Shown piece after piece: positions 6,049 to 14,105 of a DNA stretch of 45,569 nt. A program made the translations under genes and the position numbers. The DNA is from Methanobacteriota archaeon (GTDB lineage Archaea; Thermoplasmatota; Thermoplasmata; RBG-16-68-12; JAFNFQ01), in assembly GCA_017885655.1 (NCBI GenBank), contig JAFNFQ010000023.1, positions 50,992 to 96,560 of the forward strand, written 5' to 3'. Position 1 is the stretch's first letter. Each line of letters opens with the position of its first letter. The notes beneath the pieces were generated by a model, which worked only from the letters and a program-made list of their open reading frames with translations, made no database searches and had not been told where the DNA came from.

Positions 6049-6891
6049 TCAGAATGAAAAGGCTTTGCGGTCGCTCCTCGCGCCCTCGTTCTCTGGAGGG
6101 AACGCGGGCTGGAACTCCACGTCAATCTCCTCGCAGTTCTCGCGGAGCTCCGCATCAATCGCATCGAAGTAAGTCGGGTCCTCCAAATCAGAGAGAAAAG
6201 CTGCCCGTTCGTCGGGAAGCAGCTGGATTGCCGCCTTGCGCATCCTCTCCATGACCCCGGGCCGCTTCCTGAGCCTGTCCCCAAGGATCTTGACCGCTCC
6301 CGCCTCGGTGATCTCGCGAACGAGCGTTTCGAGGGGTTCACCCCTCAGCCCGGGCAGGTAAGGTCCGACGAACGCCCAGACCTCGATTCCTTCATCGGCA
6401 AGAGCCCTCATCGTGTCGAGCCTCTTGCGCGGCGGGGCGGCCAGCGGTTCGACCGCGCGGGAGACATACTCGTCCAGGGTGGTGACAGTTATCCCCACGT
6501 CGAGCTCCTCGAACGTCGACAGGATGTCGATGTCCCTGAGAATCAATGCGGACTTCGTCTGTATGCTCACTCGCAAGGGGGAGTCGCGCAGGCGCGAGAG
6601 GCAGGAACGGGTCGTGTGGTACCTCGCCTCGATCGGCTGGTATGCGTCGGTGACTGTGCCGACCCCGACGACGCCCTCATGCTTGCTCCTCAGATCCATG
6701 TTCAGGATTGCGGGCATGTCCCCCCTCACGTCGACGAAAGTGCCCCACTCCCTCGTCTCTCTCAGGACCGCGGGGGCGTAGCAGTAGGCGCATCCGTGTG
6801 CGCATCCCCTGTAGGGGTTGAGCGCGAAATCGAGGCCGGGTAGAGATGACGGGACCAGGGCATGCCTGCAGGAGACCTGAACGACCTTCAA
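6049..6891 (-). CDS. SPL-like radical SAM protein (COG1533 type)
   Basis: I start it at TTG 6891, which overlaps the NUDIX stop as TTGA; the open frame continues upstream but only inside the NUDIX gene. The 280-residue protein has the radical SAM cluster motif CAHGCAYC (C-x3-C-x2-C) after ALNPYRGC, the family signature of spore-photoproduct-lyase-like proteins. Next comes a TIM-barrel core with GVGTVTDAYQPIEARYHTTR, VSIQTKSALILRDIDIL and VGITVTTLDE. Real spore photoproduct lyase repairs a thymine dimer; archaeal members of this family have no proven substrate. Its place between a NUDIX hydrolase and a wHTH, downstream of nreA, suggests nucleic acid repair. Confidence 0.85.
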   Translation of the reverse strand: MKVVQVSCRHALVPSSLPGLDFALNPYRGCAHGCAYCYAPAVLRETREWGTFVDVRGDMPAILNMDLRSKHEGVVGVGTVTDAYQPIEARYHTTRSCLSRLRDSPLRVSIQTKSALILRDIDILSTFEELDVGITVTTLDEYVSRAVEPLAAPPRKRLDTMRALADEGIEVWAFVGPYLPGLRGEPLETLVREITEAGAVKILGDRLRKRPGVMERMRKAAIQLLPDERAAFLSDLEDPTYFDAIDAELRENCEEIDVEFQPAFPPENEGARSDRKAFSF

Positions 6892-7337
6892 CGCTTCTGC
6901 CCCCTGACCGCTTTCTTGATGACTGTGCGGGCGGAATCGGTCATGTTCAGCCCTTGGAGCTCGCCGAGCGGCGTCCATCTTGCATCCGCCACATCGCTCC
7001 CCGCCGCGAGATCGCCGCCGCGCCACCCCGATAGAAAGTCGACGATAATATAGTGGAAGCGGACCCTACCCTTGTCGTCCCTGTTCACAGCGTCGACGAC
7101 CTCGAACAACTCCGTCGGCTCGATCTCGATGCCGCACTCCTCCATGACTTCCCGCCTCAGCGCATCCTTGACGGTCTCCCCGATCTCGACGAGGCCCCCG
7201 GGGATGCTCCACACTCCCTTGCTCGGCTCCTTGTTGCGCTTCACCAGGAGAACGCTGTCGCCGCGCATTACGATCGCCCCGACCCCGACCAGCGGATGCT
7301 TCGGGTACTCCCGGTCCTCAGCGTCCGATGAAGTCAT
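6888..7337 (-). CDS. NUDIX hydrolase
   Basis: This 149-residue protein carries the complete NUDIX box GGLVEIGETVKDALRREVMEECGI (pattern Gx5Ex7REVxEExGI), whose glutamates bind the catalytic metal. The N-terminal part (HPLVGVGAIVMRGDSVLLVKRNKEPSKGVWSIPGG) is the usual NUDIX fold. Substrates are nucleoside diphosphates linked to another group; the ADP-ribose or oxidised-nucleotide type is possible but not readable from sequence. It overlaps the 3' end of nreA by 20 nt and the SPL-like gene by 4 nt, so the three are translated from one message. Confidence 0.93.
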   Translation of the reverse strand: MTSSDAEDREYPKHPLVGVGAIVMRGDSVLLVKRNKEPSKGVWSIPGGLVEIGETVKDALRREVMEECGIEIEPTELFEVVDAVNRDDKGRVRFHYIIVDFLSGWRGGDLAAGSDVADARWTPLGELQGLNMTDSARTVIKKAVRGQKR

Positions 7338-8676
7338 CGACAGTCCTCTGGTGCAGGGCGTATCTCAGGATCTCGCTTCTATCAATGTAGCGTGACATCG
7401 GGATGTCGAGCCTGGTGGAAAGATGCCCGAACACCTCGTTCAGGCTGCTGTAATTGATGGGCTCCGCCCTCAGCGCCCTCCTCACATTCTCTCGCACGTT
7501 CCAAACGCCTATCGGCATGATGTACCCAGGGTGAGTCTCCCGCAATATGACCGTCGCAGCCTGGCGCCTCTCGCTCTCAAGCTTCTCCGCGACAGCGAGC
7601 CTGGCGGCGTAGTAGCAGCCGCCGATGTCGGCGTAGGTGGTCCTCCCGCCATAGTACTCGTGGCTGTTGATGAGCCAAGTCTGCTGGCCGGTCGGGTTCC
7701 AGATGGTCCCGGGGTACCACGCCTCGATGAGCTCATACATCCATGAATGGGGCATCATGATGACGAGGAACCTGTCGTCGTAACCTATGCTCTCATAGAC
7801 CCGATACTCGTTGATGAGGGGGAACCTCTTCACCTTCTCTCTCAGGTTCTTCCCTATCGTGTCATCCACGGCCGTGATGGACCATCGAGTCGGCACGAAC
7901 TTCCTGTTCTCCTCGAGGCCGAAGGCTCCGACGCTGAAAGCCCTCTGGATCTTGGAGACAGGGATGCCCTCCCGATAGAGCCCGAGCACGGCGGGCACGG
8001 CCTTGAGGTCGGTGTCGCTGTAAGCCTTGTCGAGCTTCGCATCGACCTTGTAGCTGGAGAGGTCCATCGTTTTGAGGGGAGCGGAAGGTCCGAAGGGCTG
8101 CGTCTCGTCGTCAAGGACAATCCGCCCGAAGGGTCTCTTCGTGAATTCCACCTCGACATCGGTGACCATGGTGCTCAGGGCGAGTTCCCTCGTCAGGTCG
8201 ACGATCCTCCCGCCGTTCTCGACGTCCATGACGTGGACCCGGTGCATCCCCCTGACCAGCTGCGAGCGGAAGGAGACTATGTCCTCAATTGACCTGCTCA
8301 GCCACTGCTCCGGCATGTCCAAGATCGCAGTGTCCGCGTGGAATGGCGGGACCAAGGGCCCGACATACACCTTGGGGTACCCGAACCTGCCGACGAACAC
8401 TCCCGGCGGGGATGACCCATCGATGTTGAATGAGTCGATCAGAGGCTGCGTCTTCATCAGGAAGTCCCATTTCACCATTATCGGGCAGCGCGTCTTCCCG
8501 CACAGGAGCTTCGAGCCCCGGCATTGAACACATTGACCTGACGCGGAAGAGTCTTGGGCGGCCGCATCGAAGACTGATTCCAGCCTGGGCTGACTCTGGA
8601 TCAACGCCAACGCAATCGCGGCGCGGGCATAAGAGGCTGACGGGTGGTGCGGCGAAACTTGCGGGACAGGGTTCAC
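7318..8676 (-). CDS. nreA: NreA-type archaeal DNA repair protein
   Basis: This 452-residue protein matches the archaeal Nre family, implicated in DNA damage resistance in Haloferax. Near residue 49 it has the family zinc site (CVQCRGSKLLCGKTRCPI). Conserved blocks follow, including FVGRFGYPKVYVGP, QLVRGMHRVHVMD and INSHEYYGGRTTYADIGGCYYAARLA. The C-terminus, QRTVDDFIGR, looks like a PCNA-interacting (PIP) box, which is typical of NreA. The GTG start at 8676 is uncertain because the first 45 residues are not conserved-looking. It heads the repair-like operon with NUDIX, SPL-like radical SAM and wHTH. Confidence 0.85.
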   Translation of the reverse strand: MNPVPQVSPHHPSASYARAAIALALIQSQPRLESVFDAAAQDSSASGQCVQCRGSKLLCGKTRCPIMVKWDFLMKTQPLIDSFNIDGSSPPGVFVGRFGYPKVYVGPLVPPFHADTAILDMPEQWLSRSIEDIVSFRSQLVRGMHRVHVMDVENGGRIVDLTRELALSTMVTDVEVEFTKRPFGRIVLDDETQPFGPSAPLKTMDLSSYKVDAKLDKAYSDTDLKAVPAVLGLYREGIPVSKIQRAFSVGAFGLEENRKFVPTRWSITAVDDTIGKNLREKVKRFPLINEYRVYESIGYDDRFLVIMMPHSWMYELIEAWYPGTIWNPTGQQTWLINSHEYYGGRTTYADIGGCYYAARLAVAEKLESERRQAATVILRETHPGYIMPIGVWNVRENVRRALRAEPINYSSLNEVFGHLSTRLDIPMSRYIDRSEILRYALHQRTVDDFIGR

Positions 8677-8726
8677 GGTGGCGGTCCGTGTCGGACGCGG
8701 GCACGCGGCCCAATCGGCTGCCGGGA

Positions 8727-9827
8727 CTATGCCACTATCCTTCCTTGCGAGACCAATCTCTTCCCGTCCACCTCGAGTGTCGCGTTGTTGAGGAATGCGG
8801 GGGTCCCGAAAGCGCTACGGTTGTTGCCGCCAAGCTCGGAATTGTCACCGATGCCAATCGTGACCACGCCCTCCACGATGCTGTTCTCCAGGAACCCGCA
8901 TTTGGCGGCGGGATTTAAGCCCACTTGCATCCATCCTAGCTGGTCGGCGCCCTTCTTCCTCTTTTCCTCCGTGAAGAACATCTTGAAGACATCGAGGTGC
9001 TCGTCCGCGTCGACCTTCCTCATCCTCCCGCCCTCGAACTCCCAGCTCAGCGCCCTTATCAGATGACCGGCCTGAGGGATTGGCAATGTGGAGACCACCT
9101 TTCCCTCGCCGCTGCCCTTCTTCAGCGCGATGGCGACCGCCCCATCCGGGAGGGAAGCGTGATAGCTCGACCTGACCCCCTTCCTCGGCCTTATCTCTCC
9201 GTTCGAGAGGGTCGGCGTTGCGCTTTGAAACTCGAACTCGAAGTCAGTTCCCCGGGGTGCGGTGACCCTGCCCTTCCTCGCCCGCGATAGCGCCCTGGCG
9301 ACCGGTTCCCCTTTCGTCCTTATGAGCTTGGGGTCCACCGCCATGGCCTGCAGCGATGAGCTGTGCCACTCCCCGTAATCGAAGCCATAGGTGCGCGCCC
9401 TCGCCTCCGTCACTCTGGAAATCGACAGGTCGAGTGTGGGCACATTCCTCTTCTCAAATGGCTTGTACGTGGCCGTGGCCCCCTTATCGTTCGCCGCCCA
9501 CCTCTCAGGAGGTATGTCCCTCATCCTGCTGGGGTCCCGGGGGCCTTCGATGTACACCTGTGCGGTGGAAGCCCTGAGGAATGCTTGCCCCAAGGTTGAC
9601 GGCGACTTGAGCCAGCTCGCAGGGAGGTTCAGCAGCGCGTCGTACCAGATGTCGTCTGAGTCCAGGGAGATAACGGTGTCCGCCCCCGCCCTCCTCGCTG
9701 CCTTCACTATCTCCTTGGCGAGCGGAAGCATGTGCTCCGTCGTGTGCACGCCAAGAGAGTCCTTCTTACCCAGCCTGATGCAATCCTTCACAATCCTGTC
9801 CGCGACGATCCCGTAGTCAATGTCCAT
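8727..9827 (-). CDS. M29 aminopeptidase-like protein, metal ligands apparently lost
   Basis: This 366-residue protein has the overall M29 (COG2309, aminopeptidase T) layout: N-terminal Rossmann-like domain, then the segment SYHASLPDGAVA, LIRALSWEFEGGRMR, QVGLNP and a C-terminal block GVVTIGIGDN.. In active M29 enzymes the metal ligands are Glu in the PxGE motif, Glu in the LGExxxGxNP motif, His in hxxHxAxG, and an HxD pair near the end. Here these positions read PDGA (A230), LGWMQVGLNP (W299), VTIGIG (T323) and ATLEVD. All appear substituted, so peptidase activity is doubtful. It sits 80 nt from DUF655 with its own promoter. Confidence 0.75.
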   Translation of the reverse strand: MDIDYGIVADRIVKDCIRLGKKDSLGVHTTEHMLPLAKEIVKAARRAGADTVISLDSDDIWYDALLNLPASWLKSPSTLGQAFLRASTAQVYIEGPRDPSRMRDIPPERWAANDKGATATYKPFEKRNVPTLDLSISRVTEARARTYGFDYGEWHSSSLQAMAVDPKLIRTKGEPVARALSRARKGRVTAPRGTDFEFEFQSATPTLSNGEIRPRKGVRSSYHASLPDGAVAIALKKGSGEGKVVSTLPIPQAGHLIRALSWEFEGGRMRKVDADEHLDVFKMFFTEEKRKKGADQLGWMQVGLNPAAKCGFLENSIVEGVVTIGIGDNSELGGNNRSAFGTPAFLNNATLEVDGKRLVSQGRIVA

Positions 9828-9867
9828 ACCAATTCCTCCTCACGGTCCGGGGAGCGCTCCGCGACTA

Positions 9868-9873
9868 CTTAAG
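9868..9873 (-). promoter_or_regulatory. TATA-like element of the M29-like gene
   Basis: CTTAAG within an AT-rich stretch is centred about 43 nt before ATG 9827. It lies in the only gap between the DUF655 stop and this gene. Confidence 0.35.
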
Positions 9874-9908
9874 AATGCACGGCGGATCCGCGAATGTCCC
9901 GAGACTTC

Positions 9909-10457
9909 TCATCTGGCGGCGAACAGGTGGTACTTCTGGCTCGCGTCGGACAGTTCCATCTCTATTCGCTTCGCGATCAGCTTGTCCGGATGCCTGATGG
10001 CGGGAACCCTCTGCGCGATGTCCTCGAAGCCCTTGAACGGCCCCTTCTTCCTCTCCTCCAGGACCATCCACATCGTCTTCTTCCCCAAGCCAGGCAGCAG
10101 CTCGAGCATGTGAAACCTCGTGGTTATCGCCTGCGCCTCGTTGAAGAACCTGACGAACCTCTCGGCCTTCTCGATGACAATCTCGTCGATGATGAACGGG
10201 AGCTCGCTCTGCGCGGCGTTCGTCAGCTCCTCCCAGCTCACCCTCCTCTTCACATGGAGGATGACATCCCTCTTTTCGATGTCCTTGCCTATGTAGGCCC
10301 TGTCACCGGCGGTGAGTGTGACGTTTTCCTTCGGCGTGAGCTCGAACAGTTTGAACTCGTCCTCGCCCAGCGCATAGGCCACGGGCTCGCGATAGGACCT
10401 CGAGCGGTCGGGATGACCCTGAGGCAAGTGGTCGAGGATGCGAACGTAGTCTTCCAA
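9909..10457 (-). CDS. DUF655 protein (helix-hairpin-helix RNA/DNA-binding)
   Basis: This 182-residue protein is a DUF655 member: N-terminal EDYVRILDHLPQG, then a small OB-like region (TPKENVTLTAGDRAYIGK), and a C-terminal part with a helix-hairpin-helix (MLELLPGLGKKTMWMVLEERKKGPFKGFEDIAQRV). The family is archaeal and predicted to bind nucleic acid. It is encoded with L21e and Rpo4 in most euryarchaea, as here. The TTG start at 10457 follows the rpo4 stop by 13 nt. The KsgA dimethyltransferase gene that usually follows is missing; the M29-like gene takes its place. Confidence 0.9.
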   Translation of the reverse strand: MEDYVRILDHLPQGHPDRSRSYREPVAYALGEDEFKLFELTPKENVTLTAGDRAYIGKDIEKRDVILHVKRRVSWEELTNAAQSELPFIIDEIVIEKAERFVRFFNEAQAITTRFHMLELLPGLGKKTMWMVLEERKKGPFKGFEDIAQRVPAIRHPDKLIAKRIEMELSDASQKYHLFAAR

Positions 10458-10470
10458 GTCAATCCCGACC

Positions 10471-10791
10471 TCACAGGTACTTGGCGACTATCTGCAGAAC
10501 TCGATCCGTGTCCTCCTTAGACAGGGCGAACCGTTCCTTCGCGAGGATCGCCCTCACGTCGTCGGGGTGATTCGGGAGGATGTCGACTATCTTGATCGCG
10601 TTGGAGAGGGTCATCATCGGAACGTCCATCAGCTCCTTGACCAGCTCCCTGGCCTTCGTCACGCCGAGCCTCGCGAAAAGCTGCGTGTGCTGCAGTGCGG
10701 ACTGCTGCTCGGGGGTGAGCGATGGCCGCGTGTCCTTCTCCTTCTCCAAGAGGTTCTTGACCTCTGCCAGCGACAGGTACTCCTCTTCCAT
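10471..10791 (-). CDS. rpo4: DNA-directed RNA polymerase subunit Rpo4 (RpoF)
   Basis: This 106-residue all-helical protein is the archaeal Rpb4 that pairs with Rpo7 to form the polymerase stalk. Seen are EEEYLSLAEVKNLLEKE at the start, the helix QHTQLFARLGVTKARELVKELM, and the HRDC-like end ALSKEDTDRVLQIVAKYL. It lies between L21e (12 nt upstream) and DUF655 in a conserved archaeal operon. Its partner Rpo7 is encoded 9 kb away in this window. Confidence 0.92.
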   Translation of the reverse strand: MEEEYLSLAEVKNLLEKEKDTRPSLTPEQQSALQHTQLFARLGVTKARELVKELMDVPMMTLSNAIKIVDILPNHPDDVRAILAKERFALSKEDTDRVLQIVAKYL

Positions 10792-10803
10792 GCTATTCCC
10801 TCC

Positions 10804-11094
10804 TCAGGCCCGCTTGAGGTGCTCGGGCAGCGCGATCGCCTTCTTGATCTTCCCGCCGAACCTCACGTCAATGACATACGCCCTGCCCCTCTTCTCCACC
10901 ACCTTGCCTGTCAGGCCGTGGAAGCGCTTGTGGGGCTGTCCTTTGTGCACTCCCGAGTCGATGATTATTGAGACCTTGTCCCCTTCCTCGAAACGCTGGA
11001 GCGCCCTCGTGATCGGGGAGAGCCCGCGCTGTCTCGCCCTCTTGCGGAACTTCTGGCGGGTCTTCCTCATTATGCCCTTCGACGCCTTCACCAT
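10804..11094 (-). CDS. rpl21e: 50S ribosomal protein L21e
   Basis: This 96-residue basic protein of the large subunit has the L21e SH3-like core: FEEGDKVSIIIDSGVHKGQPHKRFHGLTGKV followed by RAYVIDVRFGGKIKKAIALPEHLK. The N-terminus is rich in Lys and Arg and contacts rRNA. It starts 3 nt after the Pus10 stop. Length is normal. Confidence 0.96.
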   Translation of the reverse strand: MVKASKGIMRKTRQKFRKRARQRGLSPITRALQRFEEGDKVSIIIDSGVHKGQPHKRFHGLTGKVVEKRGRAYVIDVRFGGKIKKAIALPEHLKRA

Positions 11095-11097
11095 GGT

Positions 11098-12360
11098 CTA
11101 TTCCCCGTCGTGGACCTCTAGCACGTCCAGCTCCAGCACGTCGCAGGGAATCCCCAGGACCCCGGCGAGGCTCGGCTCCGTCCGTCCTTGGTCGCCATGG
11201 ACCAGCTCCTTGACGTAGCTGCCAGCCTCGGCGCGGATAACTAGCTCGAGAAGCGGTCCTTCGAGCATCGTCATCTCGATGCCCTTGATCCACCTCTCTC
11301 GCACCTTGTCCGCCCTTCGATGGGATACCCTAATCGGGGTTCTCTGCGCGACTGGTGAAGCGAGTAATGATGCAATCCCTCTTTTAACCTTTTCCTCGTC
11401 GATCGGAGAGCTCAGGCGGATGAGGATTCGGTACGTCTTATCGCACGTTCTGTCCTTCAGCGCGACGACCTCTTTCCTGTTCGTGAACCTGAGGTCCGAG
11501 ACCTCGACGGTGCTTGAGGAGTTCACCGCGATCTCGACCTTGACGAGGTCGATGCTCCGCCTCCTGGGATTGAGTATCTCCACGATGAAGGGCCTGCCGC
11601 GCCCCAGCATCCTCGCATCGATGTCTTCCCGCCCGAGTCCGTGGAGCGCATGCCCGGTCCCGCCAGACTGCTCCATGACCACCTTGGCGATCACCTCCTC
11701 GACGCTCGACTCGTACATCTTCCCCTTGCCGCCGCAATGCTCGCAGCCCTTACCCTGACACCGCCTGCACGGCCACTTCGTTTGCGGGATCCCGCGCACC
11801 AGCTTCCTGTACCGCCCGTAGATGAAGAGCGACGTGACCTGGAGCTGGACGACGTCGAAAGCGGTGTCTATCAGCGCAACTACGTCGGGGTGCTCGAACT
11901 CTGCCGGCCTGCCGGCGAGAGACTCGATCCTCTTGCCGACCTCGCGATTGATCTCCGTTTTCAAAGGTTCGGCGTGCGCCGAGCCCACCGCCGTCCAAAG
12001 CTCCTCCTCCCGCGCCGCAACATCCGGTGCGATGCGGGACCCGATCAGAAAAGACCGCCACTCCCAGCCCTCAAGCGACTTGAGGACGAGGGCGACGAAC
12101 TTGTCGACCTCGGTTACGAGGCCGTCGCAGAGCCAGCATCGCTCCGGCTCTTGTAGCTCCAGCGCTGGACGCAGAATGGCCCCGCGCTCCTTGTTCGACA
12201 TGCCGTGGCCCAAATGACCCGCGAGCCGTCCGACACAGGAGCCGCACAGCTGGCGGTCACCCAGCTCCTTCCATGAGATGTCCTTGATCGCTTCCTCGAG
12301 CGGGAACTGACCTTCCTTCACGCCAGCCGCAAGCCCGGGCATCCTATTAAGTTCACGCAA
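11098..12360 (-). CDS. pus10: tRNA pseudouridine(54/55) synthase Pus10
   Basis: Archaeal Pus10 makes pseudouridine 55, and in many species also 54, in the tRNA T-loop. The N-terminal domain carries zinc-binding CGSC (C39, C42) and CWLC (C75, C78), and a second cysteine cluster CRRC..CEHC lies at 198-209. The catalytic segment GREDIDARMLGRGRPF (residues 244-258) contains the active Asp. The C-terminal part follows the family to the end. TTG 12360 gives 420 residues; ATG 12342 is an alternative. It heads the operon pus10-L21e-rpo4-DUF655. Its target loop is the one interrupted by an intron in tRNA-Arg(CCG) of this window. Confidence 0.93.
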   Translation of the reverse strand: MRELNRMPGLAAGVKEGQFPLEEAIKDISWKELGDRQLCGSCVGRLAGHLGHGMSNKERGAILRPALELQEPERCWLCDGLVTEVDKFVALVLKSLEGWEWRSFLIGSRIAPDVAAREEELWTAVGSAHAEPLKTEINREVGKRIESLAGRPAEFEHPDVVALIDTAFDVVQLQVTSLFIYGRYRKLVRGIPQTKWPCRRCQGKGCEHCGGKGKMYESSVEEVIAKVVMEQSGGTGHALHGLGREDIDARMLGRGRPFIVEILNPRRRSIDLVKVEIAVNSSSTVEVSDLRFTNRKEVVALKDRTCDKTYRILIRLSSPIDEEKVKRGIASLLASPVAQRTPIRVSHRRADKVRERWIKGIEMTMLEGPLLELVIRAEAGSYVKELVHGDQGRTEPSLAGVLGIPCDVLELDVLEVHDGE

Positions 12361-12474
12361 AGCTCAAGACTGGGACCACGACCGCAGCGCAATCCGGTGC
12401 TCCGGCTAGGCAACGATAGCTTTCGCGCTGCGAGCCAACACGACAAAAGGCTCCGTGCCCCGCGCAGAGCGTCG

Positions 12475-12756
12475 CTACTTCGTGACGTAGATCTCGATGC
12501 ATGAGACGTTCACGGTCCCGCCTTCCTCCCTGGGGAGCTTCTCCGTTGAGATCTGTATGTCCCTTATCTTCGAGTCCGGCACGAACCGGTTCTTGACTAT
12601 CTCGGCGACGTCGACGGCCCTGCTGATGCTCCTGCCTCTGGCCCTGATGACCACTTCTGAAGAACCGCTGTTGAACTGCGTCATGACTGCGAGGACGTAG
12701 TTCATCGTGGGCTTCTTGCCGATGTAGACTATGTTCTCTTTGTTCTCTTCTGCCAT
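12475..12756 (-). CDS. albA: Chromatin protein Alba
   Basis: This 93-residue protein is a dimeric DNA/RNA-binding protein that coats archaeal chromatin. The family core is clear: [22 protein letters not shown], with the DNA-contacting lysines K14-K15, and then [22 protein letters not shown]. The C-terminus, [11 protein letters not shown], closes the fold. It is monocistronic with its own TATA box. The 114-nt gap to pus10 holds nothing I can identify. Confidence 0.96.
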   Translation of the reverse strand: MAEENKENIVYIGKKPTMNYVLAVMTQFNSGSSEVVIRARGRSISRAVDVAEIVKNRFVPDSKIRDIQISTEKLPREEGGTVNVSCIEIYVTK

Positions 12757-12796
12757 GGTCCTCCTCCCTTGGCTCAGTTGGTCATTTCGCGCGACC

Positions 12797-12804
12797 TTAT
12801 TTAA
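12797..12804 (-). promoter_or_regulatory. TATA box of alba
   Basis: TTAAATAA on the minus strand lies about 44 nt before ATG 12756. A purine-rich GGAGGA follows just before the ATG, so this transcript probably has a short leader with a ribosome-binding site. Confidence 0.55.
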
Positions 12805-12964
12805 CTGTCGCCTAGGTGGTTATCATCGGCGGCATTCAGGAGGGCATCTTTCTCCCTGGAGCGATTGTCGCGGGTTGGCGGCGGAGAGGCCGACTCGAAA
12901 CCCGTCCTTCCTTATTTCTCCACGCGGGCCGGTTCCGGTGATGCAGAGGACCCATCGAGAAACC

Positions 12965-12972
12965 TATAAATA
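12965..12972 (+). promoter_or_regulatory. TATA box of Sec61-beta
   Basis: TATAAATA is a near-consensus archaeal TATA box about 34 nt before ATG 13003. Confidence 0.6.
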
Positions 12973-13002
12973 CACACGCGCCAATGGGAAAGGCTGAGAA
13001 GA

Positions 13003-13167
13003 ATGCCGAAGGACAAGAGCGAAGGATTCCACTCAGCGGCGGGGCTCATCAGGTACTTCGATCAGGAAGACGAAAAGGCGCTTAAGGTGCCGCCTTGGGT
13101 CGTCGTGTTCCTCTGCATTTTCATGTCCGCCGCGGTAATCATCGCGACTTGGCAGTGGCCGACCTGA
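13003..13167 (+). CDS. secG: Preprotein translocase subunit Sec61-beta (SecG)
   Basis: This 54-residue tail-anchored membrane protein is the small beta subunit of the archaeal Sec channel. The family signature is visible: a Lys-rich N-terminus, then FHSAAGLIRYFDQEDEKALKVPP, followed by one TM helix (VVVFLCIFMSAAVIIATW) at about residues 33-50. It starts at ATG 13003 behind a strong TATA box and ends at TGA 13165-13167. It is easy to miss because of its size, but the AAGLIRYF motif plus the C-terminal helix are specific. Confidence 0.92.
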   Translation: MPKDKSEGFHSAAGLIRYFDQEDEKALKVPPWVVVFLCIFMSAAVIIATWQWPT

Positions 13168-13233
13168 TCGAGTTCGGTCTCGGCGGCTGTCCAGTGTGTT
13201 GGAGTATGAGCGCATCTTCTGATACCGCAATGG

Positions 13234-13240
13234 TAATAAA
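13234..13240 (+). promoter_or_regulatory. TATA box retained upstream of the CoA-ligase pseudogene
   Basis: TAATAAA lies about 45 nt before TTG 13282, and AGGAG at 13268-13272 is a possible ribosome-binding site. The control region looks intact although the gene is broken. Confidence 0.4.
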
Positions 13241-13281
13241 CGCGCCTGCTTAGGGAATCTCGACAGCAGGAGACGCTCGAT

Positions 13282-13969
13282 TTGCCGGAAGAAGATACCC
13301 CCGAAGACGACTTCTATTTGAGGATCCCCGTGGAGTTGAACATGGGCGAGCTGCTCCTGGACGAGCACATCAAGAAGGGGCAGGGCGACAGGACAGCCAT
13401 CCACTATCTCGACAATACCTTCCCTACTCATGGTTGAAGAAGAACGCCAACAAGGCGACGAACGCGTTCGAGTACCTCGGCCTTGAGATCGAGAACCGGT
13501 TCATGATCCTGCTTCACGACAGCCCGGAGTTCGTCGTGAGCTTCCCGGCGGGCACTGGGGCCGCCACAAGAAGAGCGCGAAGGTCATGCAGGGGGATTGG
13601 CTGGCGACCGGGGACATTTACTCGCGGGACAAGGATGGCTACTACTACTATCAGGGCAGAGGCGATGACATGCTCAAGGTCGGCGGGATATGGGTCTCGC
13701 CTGTCGAGGTGGAGAACGCAATCATGGAGCTGCCCGAGGTCTTCGAGTGCGCGGTCGTGGGGAAGCATGACGAGCAAGGGCTGGTCAAGCCGAAGGCGTT
13801 CGTCGTGCTGAGGTCGGGGCAGAAGGGGGACGAAGAACTGACCAAGAGAATCCAGGATCATATCAAGACCCGGCTGGCCCCTTACAAATACCCCCGGTGG
13901 GTCGAGTACCTGCCGGAGCTGCCGAGGACGGCCACGGGGAAGATACAAAGATACACGCTGCGATTCTAG
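13282..13969 (+). pseudogene. Benzoate/4-hydroxybenzoate-CoA ligase-type enzyme, large internal deletion plus frameshift
   Basis: Frame 1 from TTG 13282 reads like the N-terminus of a benzoate-CoA ligase-type AMP-forming ligase (LPEEDTPEDDFYLRIPVELN ... DRTAIHYLDNTF) and hits TGA at 13434-13436. The homology continues in another frame with LKKNANKATNAFEYLGLEIENRFMILLHDSPEFV. Near 13550 it jumps in a third frame to the C-terminal domain: MQGDWLATGDIYSRDKDGYYYYQGRGDDMLKVGGIWVSPVEVE ... RLAPYKYPRWVEYLPELPRTATGKIQRYTLRF, stop 13967-13969. About 300 residues that include the ATP-binding core are missing. The C-terminal lysine motif (TGKIQR) remains. It cannot be an active ligase. Confidence 0.85.
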
Positions 13970-14075
13970 GTCGCAACGGCGGTCGACCGAATCGACGTCG
14001 AGTGCATGGTCGATTCCGCATGTAGGGACTCCTGATTCCTTTCGTGTCCCCCGCGCGAAACGCGTGAGGGGCAAT

Positions 14076-14083
14076 CTATAATT
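14076..14083 (+). promoter_or_regulatory. TATA box of the saccharopine dehydrogenase-like gene
   Basis: CTATAATT is centred 27 nt before ATG 14106. It overlaps the in-frame TTG at 14082, which therefore cannot be the start. Confidence 0.6.
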
Positions 14084-14105
14084 GGCGTTCACCGATGCCC
14101 GGTTC

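Noticed and set aside
12361-12474. Gap between pus10 and alba, checked for a structured RNA
   Set aside because: No convincing stem, box motif or tRNA-like fold was found.
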